NCBI RefSeq assembly: GCF_036324505.1
Contig: NC_086350.1
Coordinates: 27,992,448 to 28,056,447 of the forward strand
Source of the DNA: Eleginops maclovinus
Taxonomy: Eukaryota; Chordata; Actinopteri; Perciformes; Eleginopidae
Length of the DNA stretch: 64,000 bases
Direction: 5' to 3'
Below the pieces are notes generated by a model. That model saw only the letters and a program-made list of their open reading frames with translations. It had not been told where the DNA came from and did no database searches. Each line of letters starts with the position of its first letter. Positions within the stretch are counted from its first letter, which is position 1. Positions 1-12,500 of the stretch are shown one piece after another. Position numbers and translations under genes: made by a program.

Positions 1-275
1 CATGTACTTCAAGTACTTGTTGCAGTAAGGATCTTTTCACCGTATTATAATATCATATTCATTATTTTATATTATATTATACATATAAGAGCATTTTAGT
101 ATTGTTTAGCAGTACAGTACTGCATTATACCATATCTGAATGTGTTTTTATATGTACTGTACAAAGTAACTAGTAACTGTGAATGTACACGTAAATGTAG
201 TGGAGTAAAAAGTATGATATTTGGCTCTGTGATGCAGTGAAGTATAAAGTTGCATTAAATGGAAATACTAATAAG
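1..275. repeat. Dispersed 'AAGTACTTGAGTAAAAGTA' repeat, copy 1
   Basis: AT-rich sequence built from AAGTACTTG, GTAAAAGTA and TGTAGTGGAGTAAAA motifs. The same motifs recur at about ten other places in the window. It lies in the last intron of the sv2b-like gene. No coding content is seen. Confidence 0.6.
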
Positions 276-283
276 TAAAGTCA

Positions 284-490
284 GAGGTGGAAGAAGTATT
301 CAGATGCTTTACTTAAAAGTAAAATACATTATTGTCAAAATACTTCATTACAACTAAAAGTCCTGCATTCAAAATCCTACTTCAGTAAAAGTACACGTTT
401 CGGTGCCCAACCCTACTCATGAGTAAAGTGAAAATAGGTCAACATTTCATGTAAGTACAGTACTTGAGTAAATGTACTTCCCACCGCTGG
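284..490. repeat. Dispersed 'AAGTACTTGAGTAAAAGTA' repeat, copy 2
   Basis: Begins CAGAGGTGGAAGAAGTATTC and ends AGTAAATGTACTTCCCACC, so the two ends are roughly inverted (a GGTGG-type start against a CCACC-type end), as in other copies. It includes the family's shared phrase AAAAGTCCTGCATTCAAAAT. It ends about 80 bp before the sv2b exon. Confidence 0.65.
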
Positions 491-567
491 ATGTAGATGC
501 ACTAAAGCAGGGATTCAGAACAGTTCTCAGTGGGCTGAAGGGTTCTCACAGTATGTCTCTCTCTCAG

Positions 568-751
568 GGCCACAGCCTTCGGCGTGCTGAACGCTCTGTG
601 TAAGCTGGCGGCGGTGCTCGGCAGCTCCATCTTCACCAGCTTCGTGGGCATCACCAAAGTCATCCCCATCCTCCTGTCCTTCACTGCGCTGGTGTGTGGA
701 GGCCTGGTGGCCCTCAAACTCCCTGACACGCGAGACAAAATCTTGCAGTGA
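568..751 (+). CDS. sv2b: sv2b-like synaptic vesicle glycoprotein 2, last coding exon (partial gene)
   Basis: This is the terminal coding exon of an SV2-family protein, a 12-pass transporter-like glycoprotein of synaptic vesicles. After a pyrimidine-rich acceptor ending in ctctcag at 567, 61 codons follow in one frame from 569 to a TGA at 749-751. They include VLNALCKLAAVLG, SFVGITKVIPILL and the C-terminal KLPDTRDKILQ, matching the last membrane span and tail of the SV2 family. SFVGITK followed by a VIPILL-type helix resembles SV2B more than SV2A or SV2C, from memory of the paralogues. Upstream exons lie before position 1. It points toward the aminopeptidase genes on the other strand, consistent with the vertebrate SV2B-ANPEP neighbourhood. 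The paralogue assignment is less sure than the family. Confidence 0.85.
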
Positions 752-2100
752 GGTCCCATGAGCTCCGGGGGACAGGATCAAAGCTGAGGCCCAAACATAC
801 AGTGTGTGTTTGATGTGGGAAGCTTTTTGAATTGGGTGTGATTTCACTCTGCATCTGAAAAAACATGACTGGAAAAAGCTTATAGCTAATCAATGTAAAA
901 TGCCAAACTCTCTTTTTCATATCAACCAGTTTCATTTAGTTCAGGCTGTAGAGACAGTCTGTCTGCCAGCTCATAGTCCTGCTGTTGACCCGGAGAAGTT
1001 GAGAGCCCCAACGTTGTATGTTAGAAATGTATAATAGGGGTCTCCAGAACATAGAAACTGCCAGATGCTAACTTGCATATGTTGGGCAATTAGCATAAGT
1101 TGCATTCTTTAGCGTATGCAGACAATAGCTCAACAATGAGCAGGCCGATTTTGAGTATTTTGAGTGGTTTTGAGGGTGTTTGAGGATATTGAGTCAATTT
1201 CTGACCTTTTCATGATCAAAAATGGCAGTTTTAATAAGAAAGTGTCCGTATTTGGCCACCGGTGGACTGATTTTGATGAATTCAGGGTTTATATAAAAAT
1301 GTTAGGCAACTCAAAACTGCCAATTTTGATCCTAAAAATGTCAGAAATCCTTAATAATCTTCAAAACTATTCCGACCTGCAAGGTGTTTCCGGGACCTGT
1401 ACTATACATTTATAACATAAAACTTTGGAGTACGGGTTCCCAGCAGGACTCTGAGCTGCAGACAGGGGTCTGTGTGTACAGGAGGGTCAGTGGTAAACTG
1501 GAAACTCAGTCACATATTTACTTCTGTAAGATTGTGATCCTTTACTGGCTGTCTCTTCCTCTGCTTCTTGTCCATCAGTAGTTCCAAGCATGATCGGGAC
1601 TGATGTTCATTCTGGCCAAACGTTTTCTGTGACACTTTTAAAAGCCTCCTCATCAACTTAGCAAATGACTGCCTGAGAGATGAAACTGTAAAATGCTTGA
1701 GGTTAAAGTTCAGGACCACTTCTTAAACTTAAAACATTGTTTTTGCAATGTTGTAATTTCAAGATCTTATTTAGCTTGTCCTACTGTCAGTTGTCAACAA
1801 ATGACTTGTTCTGTTACAGATGTCTTCTAGGTCTGGCTTAATACTGCTCACATACTGTTGTCTATTGTACACATTAAAGAGTTAAACTGTCTCACAGGAA
1901 TGAGTTATCTTATCATGGCTCCAATCAGCCAGAGATTGGGGTATGCAACAGATCTACTTCCCTGAGTTTGTTGACTGTCCTTGTGTCTGTTGGAATTAAA
2001 AGTGATAATACAAACTAATGTTCTATTTACACATAAAAACCACCAATCAAATTACAGTGGACAGCAACCTCACATCCTCTGGAAATCAGTAATAAAATAA
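752..2100 (+). other. sv2b 3' UTR and downstream flank
   Basis: Non-coding sequence after the sv2b stop. Candidate polyadenylation signals on the + strand are ATTAAA at 1873-1878 and AATAAA at 2091-2096. A MITE-like inverted repeat (1003-1440) lies inside. No other gene is recognised. Confidence 0.4.
1003..1440. mobile_element. MITE-like element with long inverted ends, copy 1
   Basis: The left end contains GTTAGAAATGTATAATAGGG and the right end carries its imperfect inverse around 1390-1425. The internal phrase CTTGCATATGTTGGGCAATT is shared with the copy at 3655-4180. It is non-coding; the family name is unknown to me. Confidence 0.5.
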
Positions 2101-2113
2101 ACAAAACTTGCAT

Positions 2114-2386
2114 TTAAAAAAAGTAGAACATCTTAAATTGCTTCCTGCAACTGGCAACCTGAGCATTACCCAACATTTCCTGTGCACATGCCCATGTTGA
2201 ACCTCCTATGATTACTGGTGGATGGTAGATCATAGGCTTTGTGTAACCATACAGCAATTTAAACATCTCAGTGATGGTGAGATGTGTGTCCAACAGTTCC
2301 TCTTTCTGTTTGTTCTGCATGAGTAACACCTCTCCTCTTAGGTTGTAATCAGCTCCTGCTTCAATGCAGGGAAAGAACATCCACAC
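2114..2386 (-). other. Unrecognised 90-codon open frame
   Basis: An open frame on the - strand beginning MWMFFPCIEAGADYNLRGEV and including HPPVIIGGSTWACAQEMLG. The composition looks protein-like rather than low-complexity, but I recognise no domain. It may be a fragment of a repeat-derived or unannotated protein, or a chance frame. No splice partners were found nearby. Confidence 0.2.
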
Positions 2387-3650
2387 TCAGCTGGATATAT
2401 CATTAACAATTGTTTACATTTACCTTTCTGTGTGCCGGACCTGCAGTTTTGTATCAAGGTATTTCCTGGAATTGATTACAGTGTCAGAACTGTTCCTGTG
2501 TTACTGCTGCTCTCAGTCTTCTGCTTTTTAATCAACAATCCCACTTGTTTTGAGTCTAAACCTTTAATAATATTATTGCACCATCTTGTGGAGGAACCGG
2601 AACCTTTATAATATTCAGAAATCAGCCATTGTGCATAATGAGTGCTTATGATTTGGGTGCTTTCAGAATATTTTGATGCACTTTAAATGCAGGATCCAAA
2701 TCAATGTGCAGGATATTCCTACACTGTGGTATTACTACTTTAACTTACTTTAAATATGTGAGTAATACTCAGTATTACTACTATGTGGTATACATAGTAA
2801 TCAGGCTGAACACATCTGATCAGCATAACATTTGCCAAGTAAGTTGAAAATAGATGCTGGACAAAAATAGATCATCAATAAAAACCCAGAATTGAAGTTT
2901 AACAATGATTGAAAATAACACATATCCCCCCCGCCCCCTTGTATTCTTCAAACACACATTTTCATCTCTAGAACTTTGAGTTCTTTCCTACTCTCTGTTA
3001 CCGCCACCATGAAGGCTTCTCCCCCCTCCCTGGCCAGAATCAGATCAGACTGTGGTTCAGCAGCCGTGTGTGGATGATGGATCTGTGATTTTGTTCTTCT
3101 TGTACAGTTTGATGTTCGATATGTATTTATTACAGGAGGTTTTGTGCAGACTGGTTGTGTAAATGATGCATGTGTGTCCAGTGTTTTCTCTTGTCTTCAA
3201 CATAACGTGTAACTTTAAACAGTGGCTCTAAGATGACTGGTTTTTAATCAGAAAAAGAGAGAATCACAGTACTGTGACATGGATATGAATTACCACTGCT
3301 CCTCTGATTCTGTCAGTGAGCAGCTCTGTGTGTGTTCTGTCTTCCAAAGAGACAGTGTGTGTGACCTGAGGAGGAGCTGAGCAGATGAGGCAGATGTGCT
3401 CCTGCTGCTCTTTGCATTGCTTTGGCATGATCTCTAGCTGTTTACTGTCTCAATGTAGGGTGAGACGCTTCTTTTATTTGGACTGTATGGCACTATACTG
3501 CATCCTGGCACCTGTTCACATTCTGTAAGGGGACATGCAGTTCTTGGAAAACTAATAATCAATATAAATTAGTTCCTTTAATTAACTGAAGTGATGTAGA
3601 ATTTAAATAATTTGCAGCACACTTCAGTTATAGTCTAGTTGCCAGCATAG
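2387..3650. other. Intergenic DNA, nothing recognised
   Basis: AT-rich non-coding sequence between the sv2b flank and the MITE at 3655. I see no exon, RNA gene or clear element end. Confidence 0.4.
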
Positions 3651-3654
3651 TGAA

Positions 3655-4180
3655 ATGTTGAGTTCCCCAAAGTTTTCTGTTAGAAATGAATAGTACGGTC
3701 TCCAGGACATAGAAATTGCCGGATGCTAGATTGCATATGTTGGGAAATTTGAACAATTAGCATTAGTTGTGTTAGTTCAAATGAATGGCATCATAGGCTA
3801 TGTAAACAAAATGTCTTGGCTGATTTGGACAGTTTTGGAGTGGTTTTTGGGGTTATTGAGGATGCTGAATCCCAACAGTTTATGAAAATCAGTCCACAGA
3901 GTACAAATATTGCGTTTTCCGGTTAAAACTGTAATTTCCTATCCTCAGATGATGTCAAAAAATGGATTCAGCATCCTCAATATCTCCCAAAACCCCTCCA
4001 AGACTGTCCAAATCTGCTATTATTTTACTATTGTCCTCATAGGCTATAAAGGTTATTAATTATGATTAACACAACTTATGCTAATTGCCCAACATATGCA
4101 AGTTAACGTCCGACAGTTTCTATGTGCTGGGGACCCTTACTATACATTTCTGACACAAAACGATTGTGGTACTCAAAATT
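3655..4180. mobile_element. MITE-like element with about 130-bp inverted ends, copy 2
   Basis: The left arm (3655-3790) and right arm (about 4040-4180) are inverted relatives. Shared landmarks are TTAGAAATG, CATAGAAA, TTGCATATGTTGGG and CAATTAGCAT. The centre also has self-complementary parts around GGATGCTGAATCC and GGATTCAGCATCC. Non-coding. Confidence 0.6.
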
Positions 4181-4702
4181 TGGGGGATCAGAACAGGACT
4201 CTTTGAGCTGGCAAACAGACTACAGGATATTGCTATATTACAAGTGTTTGTTTGTCTTCTCTTCTCTGATTTGAAATGGTTCAGAAAACGTAAAAACAGG
4301 AAGAAGATTAAAGAGCTGTTTCAACTGTTGCCACTCCAATGTATTTTCATAATAACTTTTTGAACATGAATTATGTTGCAGATTTTTACATACGCTTATT
4401 GGCAGGGCAGTACTATGGCTAACCACACTAGTAATTGGCTTATGAAAACATATACATACATATTTGTATTACTATTGTTTTATTTATTTGCTCCAAAGCA
4501 GAGATAAAATGCCAACATCTGTTCTGTGTTTGAATTGAAATCTTTGTCTTCCTTCTCAGTGCTGCAGGGGAACGCCCCAGGGTAAAATGAGTCTTTTGGA
4601 TTTCTGTTTGATTCTCTGTGTGTTTGTGACTGTGACAAATCAGACCAATAAAATCAGTTCATCAATACATCATGGGCTATTTCTGATAACATATATATAT
4701 AC

Positions 4703-5221
4703 ACTGCCCGGCCAAAAAAAAAGGTCACAAGTCTGTGGGGGCAGTGCTATGATCTGGGGTTGCTGCAGTTGGTCTGGTCTATGTTCAGCAACGTGCCCAA
4801 AGAATGAGGTCAGCTGACTACCTGAATATACTGAATCACCAGGTTATTCCATCAATGGATTTCTTCTTCCCTGATGGCACGGGCACGTTCCAAGATGACA
4901 ATGCCAGGATCCATCGGGCTCAAATTGTGAAAGAGTGGCTCAGGGAGCATGAGACATCATTTCACACATGGATTGGCCCCCACAGAGTCCAGACCTGAAC
5001 CCGATTGAGAATCGTTGGGATGTGCTGGGGAAGACTTTGCGCAGTGGTCTGAATCTCCCGTCATCAATACAAGATCTTGGTGAAAAATTAATGCAAGACA
5101 GAAATAAATGTTGTGACATTGCAGAAGCTTGTGGAAACGATGCCACAGAGAATGTGTGCTGTAATCAAAGCTAAAGGCGGTCCAACGGATATTAGAGTGT
5201 GACCTTTTTTTTGGCCAGGCA

Positions 5222-5224
<3 letters not shown>
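4703..5224 (+). mobile_element. Internally deleted Tc1/mariner element
   Basis: Flanked by TA on both sides. The ends are CACTGCCCGGCCAAAAAAAA and its inverse, ending TTTTGGCCAGGCAGTG. Inside, frames at 4804-4998 and 4968-5174 encode the C-terminal part of a Tc1 transposase: [18 protein letters not shown] with the second catalytic Asp region, then [16 protein letters not shown] with the DE region. The N-terminal half is missing and the frames are shifted, so it is inactive. It sits in a TA-rich site. Confidence 0.85.

Positions 5225-5285
<61 letters not shown>
5225..5285. repeat. (TA)n microsatellite
   Basis: About 60 bp of pure TA directly next to the right end of the Tc1 element, in keeping with insertion into a TA tract. 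Confidence 0.95.
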
Positions 5286-5287
<2 letters not shown>

Positions 5288-5453
5288 ACAGCTGTGTCAG
5301 AAAGTTAAGCAAGGGCGAAAAATCTGATGCGGAACAAGGCACATTTTGACCGGGGGTGTAGGCGCCTTGTTGAGTCACCGGTGTGCACCGTGGACAATTG
5401 ATCAATCAATCAAATGGTATTTATACAGCCCAATATCACACACATTACACTAA

Positions 5454-5491
5454 TGTGTGCTGTTAACACTCGACAGTGTTAACAGCACACA
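5454..5491. repeat. Perfect 17-bp hairpin
   Basis: Arms TGTGTGCTGTTAACACT and AGTGTTAACAGCACACA are exact inverse complements around a CGAC loop. It lies between the sv2b-like gene and the 3' end of aminopeptidase N copy A. Confidence 0.8.
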
Positions 5492-6016
5492 CACGAGGTA
5501 TAATACGAACCCAGCAGCCTCTGAGACGTGCAGCAGCAGCGCCCAGAGAGCTGTACCTTCCCTGCGTTACATTCATTAGATCACCTCAGGCCCAGCCCTG
5601 ATCATTGTGCTGCCCTAGATATGATTTTTACCCCATCTTTCATCTATTTTTCTTGAATGGGTCCAGAAAACATATTTGATAGCCTGATAGCTTATAAAGT
5701 TATACCATAGGTAGAAACTACCTAGTTTGTTGCATTTATCAATTATAACATTATAGAAAGAAAACTGTTTACATGTTATTGGCATTGTTCCCAATAATAA
5801 TAAACACGGAACTTTGTTTTGTTGCCCTTTCAACTTTTTCAAGTCCTGTCTCCATGTTTCCAGATCTCAGTATTGTACTTTAGAGAGCAAAATTTTCTTA
5901 CAGTTACACAATTAAGTAAAAAGCGAAACAAATAAGCTTAACAGTTCTTACCCACATTGCTTTCATATTTCTAAGCTATAATAAAATATTACAAACAATA
6001 TATTTCAATCTGTGGA
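5492..6016. other. Intergenic DNA beyond the copy A 3' end
   Basis: Non-coding sequence with no recognised element. It is downstream of the candidate polyadenylation signal of copy A. Confidence 0.4.
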
Positions 6017-6022
6017 TTTATT
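6017..6022 (-). promoter_or_regulatory. Candidate polyadenylation signal of anpep copy A
   Basis: TTTATT on the + strand reads AATAAA on the - strand, about 310 bp past the stop codon. It is the nearest canonical hexamer I found downstream. No transcript evidence. Confidence 0.4.
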
Positions 6023-6331
6023 GCATTTTAATCAACAACTTTGTTGAGAGGAAATATGTAGAAAGCAGCCTGGGTGATAATTTGGTTTTATGCATGTGAA
6101 CATACAGTATGTCTACAGTTAAAACTGGGCTAAAATGTAAGTTTAAGTCACATTATAACCATTCTTACCATCACATTTGAATGGCTGCATTTCGACATGC
6201 AACATGGCAAAAGTGGTTGAAAAGTTAAAAAGCCAGAGTTTTCAAATACTTCCAAAATAATTATTCTAAACAATTTTCCCTCAGTGTTAATCAGTGGTTA
6301 CATCTCTGTTCAGGAAAGTCCTATAAAAACA

Positions 6332-6511
6332 CTACTCATATTGGAAAGGAGTCCCTGCACCAGCAGTGTGAGTGCTGAACCAGTCCAGGACCTCCTGCTG
6401 GTTCTGCTGGACCCACTTAATGTTGGCCATGGTCCTCTCCAAGGCCTGAGCCACAGCCAGGGAGGCAGGTCCAAACCCTGCTTCATGGTGCTGCTCCATG
6501 AAGTCCAGCAG
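6332..6511 (-). CDS. anpep: anpep copy A exon 23 (last coding exon)
   Basis: Encodes residues 893-951, with [20 protein letters not shown] and [16 protein letters not shown], then a divergent tail and TAG at 6334-6332. Acceptor CTGCCAG. Confidence 0.94.
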   Translation of the reverse strand: MLDFMEQHHEAGFGPASLAVAQALERTMANIKWVQQNQQEVLDWFSTHTAGAGTPFQYE

Positions 6512-9500
6512 CTGGCAGAGGAAGCACCGGAAACAGGTCATACAACACTCTGACGTTTAGGAGTTACCTAGCAGGGATTATTTAACAGCGCCTACCTGTT
6601 CTAGTTCAGCAGGGGTAGAGAACCGTGCAGTAACCCCATTGATGATGGAGGCAAAGGAGAAGGAGCCCACGCCATATCTGAAAATATATCAGTAACACTC
6701 AAACAACAGCTCCTCATTGTGTTCACAACAGTTGGTAAAAGATGGAACAAAAATATTTTTAAATTGTGAAGAGAACTAATCCCTGTCAAGCAGGGTTTCT
6801 GCTAGGATTTTTTGTGTCCTGAAATAACATTTGACCATGTTTCAATAACATATGTTACAAATGCAACTATAATGTTAATTAACAAGTTTTTTTCCCAGCC
6901 GCCGCGAAGGCTAGATTAACCTCTGGTTCTTCGCCGTTAAAACATGCCTGTAGAAAACGGCTTCACAATAAAATAGCAACAAGTAGTCAAGATAGTCAGA
7001 TTAGCTTCGGCTGCCATACTAACATCACCTGTTCTATACCAGAGAAACGTTGATAACAGCGTTGTGATGCCAAACAGCGTCAATACAGACTCAAACACAC
7101 TCACTACTATGGGGGATGGGGTGGGGGGTGGACGAGCAGCACTGCAGCGGGCAGTAAATGGCGCTGAACCACATTAATAAACCATGAACCACGGCACTCT
7201 GGTGAACAGGATAAGGTTTCAGAAGTAGTTCTTTGATCCAATCTGGCTTCGTATGACTAAAAGCAACACGATTATCGACCCGACGCAGTCTCCGACTGTT
7301 GTTGTTGTGAGCAGCGTTGGGGAGAAAATCAGCGAAGTAAACAGTGATGTCATGATGTAGCACCAGTAATGTAGCTGTCAAAACACAAATGTCTAGGGAT
7401 AGCCTAGGTTAATCTAAGGGTTGTAGGGGTATTATTACCGGACATTTTGACCGGCAGGTTTTGAATTTACCGGTTTATTATACATTTTCCCAGCTAAAAA
7501 ACGCTAACGGAAACCCTGCTGTCAATCACTTCTGCTTACCAGGCTAAAGGAGAAACATTAGAGGCTGTTAAAGGAGCTGCAGATATGGGGATGTCATTCA
7601 TGTCATTTTGACTGCACTCCTTTGTGTATGGGAAGATGATTAGGAGAGGACTCAATGTCAATTCAGTTTAAAAAGATGACATTTCATGTAAATTATAATT
7701 GTTGTGCTAAAATGTGTGTGATAGATGAACTCAGATGTTTGCTCACAAGCATCAAGTACAACTTTTGTGAAATGGCAGGTGGCGTGGGAAGGTCACTGAC
7801 AGTTATTTCATCACGCATTAACAGTTTTAATTAATATCATTATTTTGAAATATTTTGTCCGTTGCTCACTGGCTCTGAACACACATAGAGACAAACCATG
7901 CGTCACAGGGCGGGATGTTATCTCTCAGGTTTTGTCGAGTGTGTTACTCACTGTGTGAACATGTATTCCCAGTGTTCCCTGACAAAGTTCCATGCCAGAC
8001 TCTGTCCCTCTCTGTTGCTGGCCACGGCTGTGATGACAGAGGAAGCATCCTGCTTACGGATCATAGTTGAGTTCAAGGTATAAGACAAATACCTAAAAAA
8101 CAAAGAAACATTTTAAAGCATTTTAAACCAATCTCTTTCTACTGGCACATTCTCATCTCTAGCATTCAAATGTTGAAGAAAAGCTGAAAAATCCCCCCCT
8201 CAAACCTGGCTGTTAGTTATTCAGCACTAATGCAAAGGCTATTTTCATTAAAACATTTCATCGCAAAATCATATATAGTCAATAAATGTATTTTAATTAC
8301 ATTAATTCCAACATGGCGTTCCTTTCTTTAACACTCATCATCTGTGGCTCTCCAAAATGTGAGCAGGAATGTGCTACCCTCTGCTTGCACTCCCTACCGA
8401 TCTGGTTTTTAGGTCTACCTGTGACAGTCACAGCTCAAAGCGACATTCACTCATACATGCAAACAGGTGGGGACCAGAGGCTTGGTGAGGACATGACTAC
8501 CGGCAGAGCTTCTACTGGTTAACTGTTGTAGCTGCACCTCACCTCCCAAAGCTGTCCTCTGTATCCTGTCAAGTGTCAAGAAAAAAGATTATCTCTCTTT
8601 CTCCTGATCCATTTAAAAACCTGAAAGAAAATCAGCTGATCCGATTTGTTGGGTTGTGCAACCATTAACCAATAACCAACCAAGGTAGTCCCCGCCCACC
8701 GTATCACCTGAAACTCCTGCTAGAGCACCATTCTGTTTTTTAACCAATCACTTCTGTGGCGTGGCCAGTAGCAGCTAATTAGCATTTAAAGCTACTGACA
8801 GAATCAGCACAGGGCTGAAACAGAGGGGTTTATGGGATGCTTTGGTGTTTCAGCCAATCAGACACAGGTTCTGTAAATAGTGTATATGGTCTCGATTAAC
8901 AATTATCCTTTACCTACATCAATGTTATTATTCTTTTGTCAGGAAGTACTTGCCCTTTAATCTCTTCTCACCTGCCTGCAACTCGCCCCCCATTCAAATG
9001 TCGGAGCCCCTCACCTGTACTTTTTCTTCACTCTGTTTAATTTGTATGTATCTAAATTGCTCGCAGTTCTGGTTGTATGTGCTGCAAAGGGGAGTGAACA
9101 TGTCCTTTGCTTTAATCTTTTCACTTTTTCTTTTCCCTGTTTGGTTATACATTTTACTAAGAGAGATCGCAGTGCTCGGAGAAATCGTTGTTTTACTGCA
9201 CCATAAATCACTTTGTTACCCTCTTCATCTGTGGAGGAGATGGATGGATACACACCTTTTCAGCAGGCCAACATTGCTGGTGCAGGCCAGAGCAGACATG
9301 AGTGTGCTGGCCTCGCTGGCTACTGAAGCGCTCCTGAACTGAGACCAGCCGAACTCCCACTCTGCCTCCGCTCCTGCCTCCATGGCACTGCAGTACACCA
9401 CCAGGCGCAGGTTGGGATGAATCCTGATGAGACACTTTGTGTTACCTAAATGATTAACTAAAAAAGTTATATATATTTCATGATATATAATATAGACCAA

Positions 9501-12500
9501 CAAATTATGTTGAGGGTCATCCATCCATTGTTTGAACCATGCGGTGGTCAGGATCCGGCACTCTGTCACTCCCGTCTTACAGGCCGTACGGATGGCGTTC
9601 ACCTGGTTATACCTGCAGGCAGAGACAAACATGGGTAAACTGTCACATTTTTGTACAATGTTGTACTCATATTTGTATACATTTTTTATTGTATCCAGGT
9701 TTGTATGCTCACTGGTCAGTGTGTCCGTCAGGAACACGGGTCCAGTCTGATGTCATGTTTTTGAAGTACAGGAAAAGTGGAGTCACAAGTTCCTTTAAGT
9801 AGACCTACAAGTGTTACAAAGACAGAGATGGAGAAGTACTCAGATCTTGTACTTGAGTAAAAGTAGAAGTACTCAGATCTTGTACTTGAGTAAAAGTAGA
9901 AGTACTCAGATCTTGCACTTGAGTAAAATAGAAGTACCAGAGTGTAGGAATACTCTGTCACAGTAAAAGTCCTGCATTCAAAATGTTCCTCCAGTGAAAG
10001 TAGAAGTACTCTCATCTAAATGTACTTAAAGTAGTGACAGTAAAAGTAGTCATTGTTTGATTGGTCCATTTCAGAATAATATCTCTGATATGTTTTATAA
10101 TTATTGATCATTAAAGTGTTCTCAGAGCTGGTAAAGGTGCAGCTAGTTTGAATGGCTTTGTATACTGCAGGGTAGCTGCTGGATTTACTGCAGGTGAACT
10201 AAAGTCTGATTTAAGGGCTGATTATATTTACCATCAGTAATCTAGATCTGTAAAGAAACTAAAGGGATTAAATACATGCAGTGCAGTAAAAGTATACCAT
10301 TTACCTCTGAATTGTAATGGAGTAGAAGTACAAAGTAGCAAAAGATTGAAACACTCAAGTAACCAGTACTTGGGTAAATCTACTTAGTTACTTTACACCA
10401 CTGTTTAAGGAAGCTGGTTCATTTATAGAACCAGTTTTTCCTCCTTATGGCAACTTATTTGAGCTATTTAAAAGTGTCATGGTTGCTTTGATGAACTTTA
10501 ATCCTACCATAGAGAACTTGAAACACTTTGTCTCTGACACAGAGTGTAGTGTACCTGCATGTGCGGATAGACTTCAGTGCGGTCCAGCATGAGGTAGTAA
10601 TAGTCCAGATTATCCAGAGCAGACTGCCAGGGCATATACTGTGTTTCCACGGACAGATAGAGTGTAGTGTTCAGCGCCAGAGTGTTGGACACCATGCGAG
10701 CCCTGCAGGGAGAACAAACACCATCCAAACATTAAAGCTGGATATAGAGTCACAAAAGATGTGGTCTTGGTATGAATCAAATTGAACTATATTCCAGTTC
10801 CTTTCTTTAGAGGGCAGTCTTTGGATGGTTCTATATTTCCGACTTATTGCAGAAATGTCTGGCAGGCTAATGTCATTATAACCAATTGCAAGAATGGGGG
10901 ATCATGTTGACAACAAGAGCTGATGTATTATGTATAGTTTTTCAGTCCATCGTTTTTATTGAAATGTACACCAGTGACGTGCGGTGAGGGGAGGCAGGTG
11001 AGGCCGTGCCTCACCTGCCTCCCCTCACGAAAAGTAAAATGAAGAAATAAATTTAATGATCATATTTATCCAGTTGTTTGTATTATTAAGTTATTTTCCT
11101 TTTAATTTCACCAGTTTTACATTATTTTGATCCAAAATCGCTGAATTTTCATATTCACGTTCAAACACTGAGAACGGCTGCTCGGTGAGGCACCAACCTG
11201 CTGACATGCTATACAGTGAGACTGTAACTGCTGTCTGTCTGTATGTCGCTATTAAAATGTTCAAACACTCTGGCTATATTAACTAATTTCCATACTTTAG
11301 CTGGTGTATATGATATACAGGGTTTTTGTCAACTGTATGTCTGTAACGTGTCTCTTGTGCTGAGCAAAACCGCTGCGAAGAGAGACTAGGTGAGGCACGC
11401 AGTTCTCCTGCCTCATGGCAGTGGGTGCTAGTGAGTCCAGTTCAAATCTGATTGTGATGACGTCAGTGCCTCACCAGCCATGAACTTCACTGCACGTCAC
11501 TGATGAACACTACTATGTGCATAGCAACAATGCTAAAGCAAAAATAACCTGGTCAAATGTATACGACGTGATAAAAGCCCTTTGGGATGTTAGGTCTGGA
11601 AAAGCCTTTGGATTGGGAACCCCTGGCCTTTCATTTGTTGGCCTGCCTCACTTGATCTCCTGGTCTTGGCCTTGCTGGCCTTAAGGGCCCTTTTTGCAAC
11701 ATAAAGTCCAGACCAAGGTTCATGTCTTTCTTTCATTAAATATATTTGATGATGCAGAATAACTAGGTCATACATTTGACATTACTAGGTTTAATTGTTG
11801 GGGTGGGGGCGGCGTCTGTAGGGACTTGGCTTGGGAACCGGAGGGTCATCGGTTCAAGTCACCGAAAGACCAAGTGCTGCCGAGGTGTCCCTGAGCAAGC
11901 ACTGTTCCCTACACTGCTCCCCGGGCGCTGTACATATGGCAGCCCACTGATCCTAACAGTAGGATGGGTCAAATGCAGGATGTACATTTCCCCTCTGTGG
12001 GACGATCGAGGGTTCCCTCCTCTTTTCTGTAATTCCTTACACTGATGCTGTCCCAATATTTCCCATCACACCCTACAGTGGATCCAGAATGCTACCTTAC
12101 CTGGATGCTGTTGCTGTGCTTGTTCCCATGTGGTAATACCATTATTATTTAGCATAGTTTTAGGGGTGTTATTCTTGGAGTAATTCATATTTATTATTTA
12201 GTTGTTATTGTTGGTATTCCTCTTATTAGTCATTATTTAATGTTGTTCTTATTATTTCACCTGATTGGTCAGTCCTTCTTCATCTGCTGGAAGGGTCTGA
12301 CAACAGAGGGTGTCACTTGCTGTAGAAAATGTAACCCCCCCTGTGATAAATCTGTAATTTTGGATATTGATTGATTGACTTTTTCATAATTTCACATTTT
12401 TCTTATAAGACAGGTATACTGATACATTTTCTTTTTATCATGTTAACAAGTAGCAAGAAGCACTTTTCTTTTGTTCTTACACATAACCACTGTTCAGGGG

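Noticed and set aside
9225..9737. A single 170-codon gene on the - strand
   Set aside because: It is anpep exons 19 and 20 plus the short intron between them, which happens to be open. Proper splice sites and frame explain it better.
11840..11870. tRNA gene
   Set aside because: The B box belongs to a tRNA-derived SINE; the anticodon arm and acceptor stem of a real tRNA are not present.
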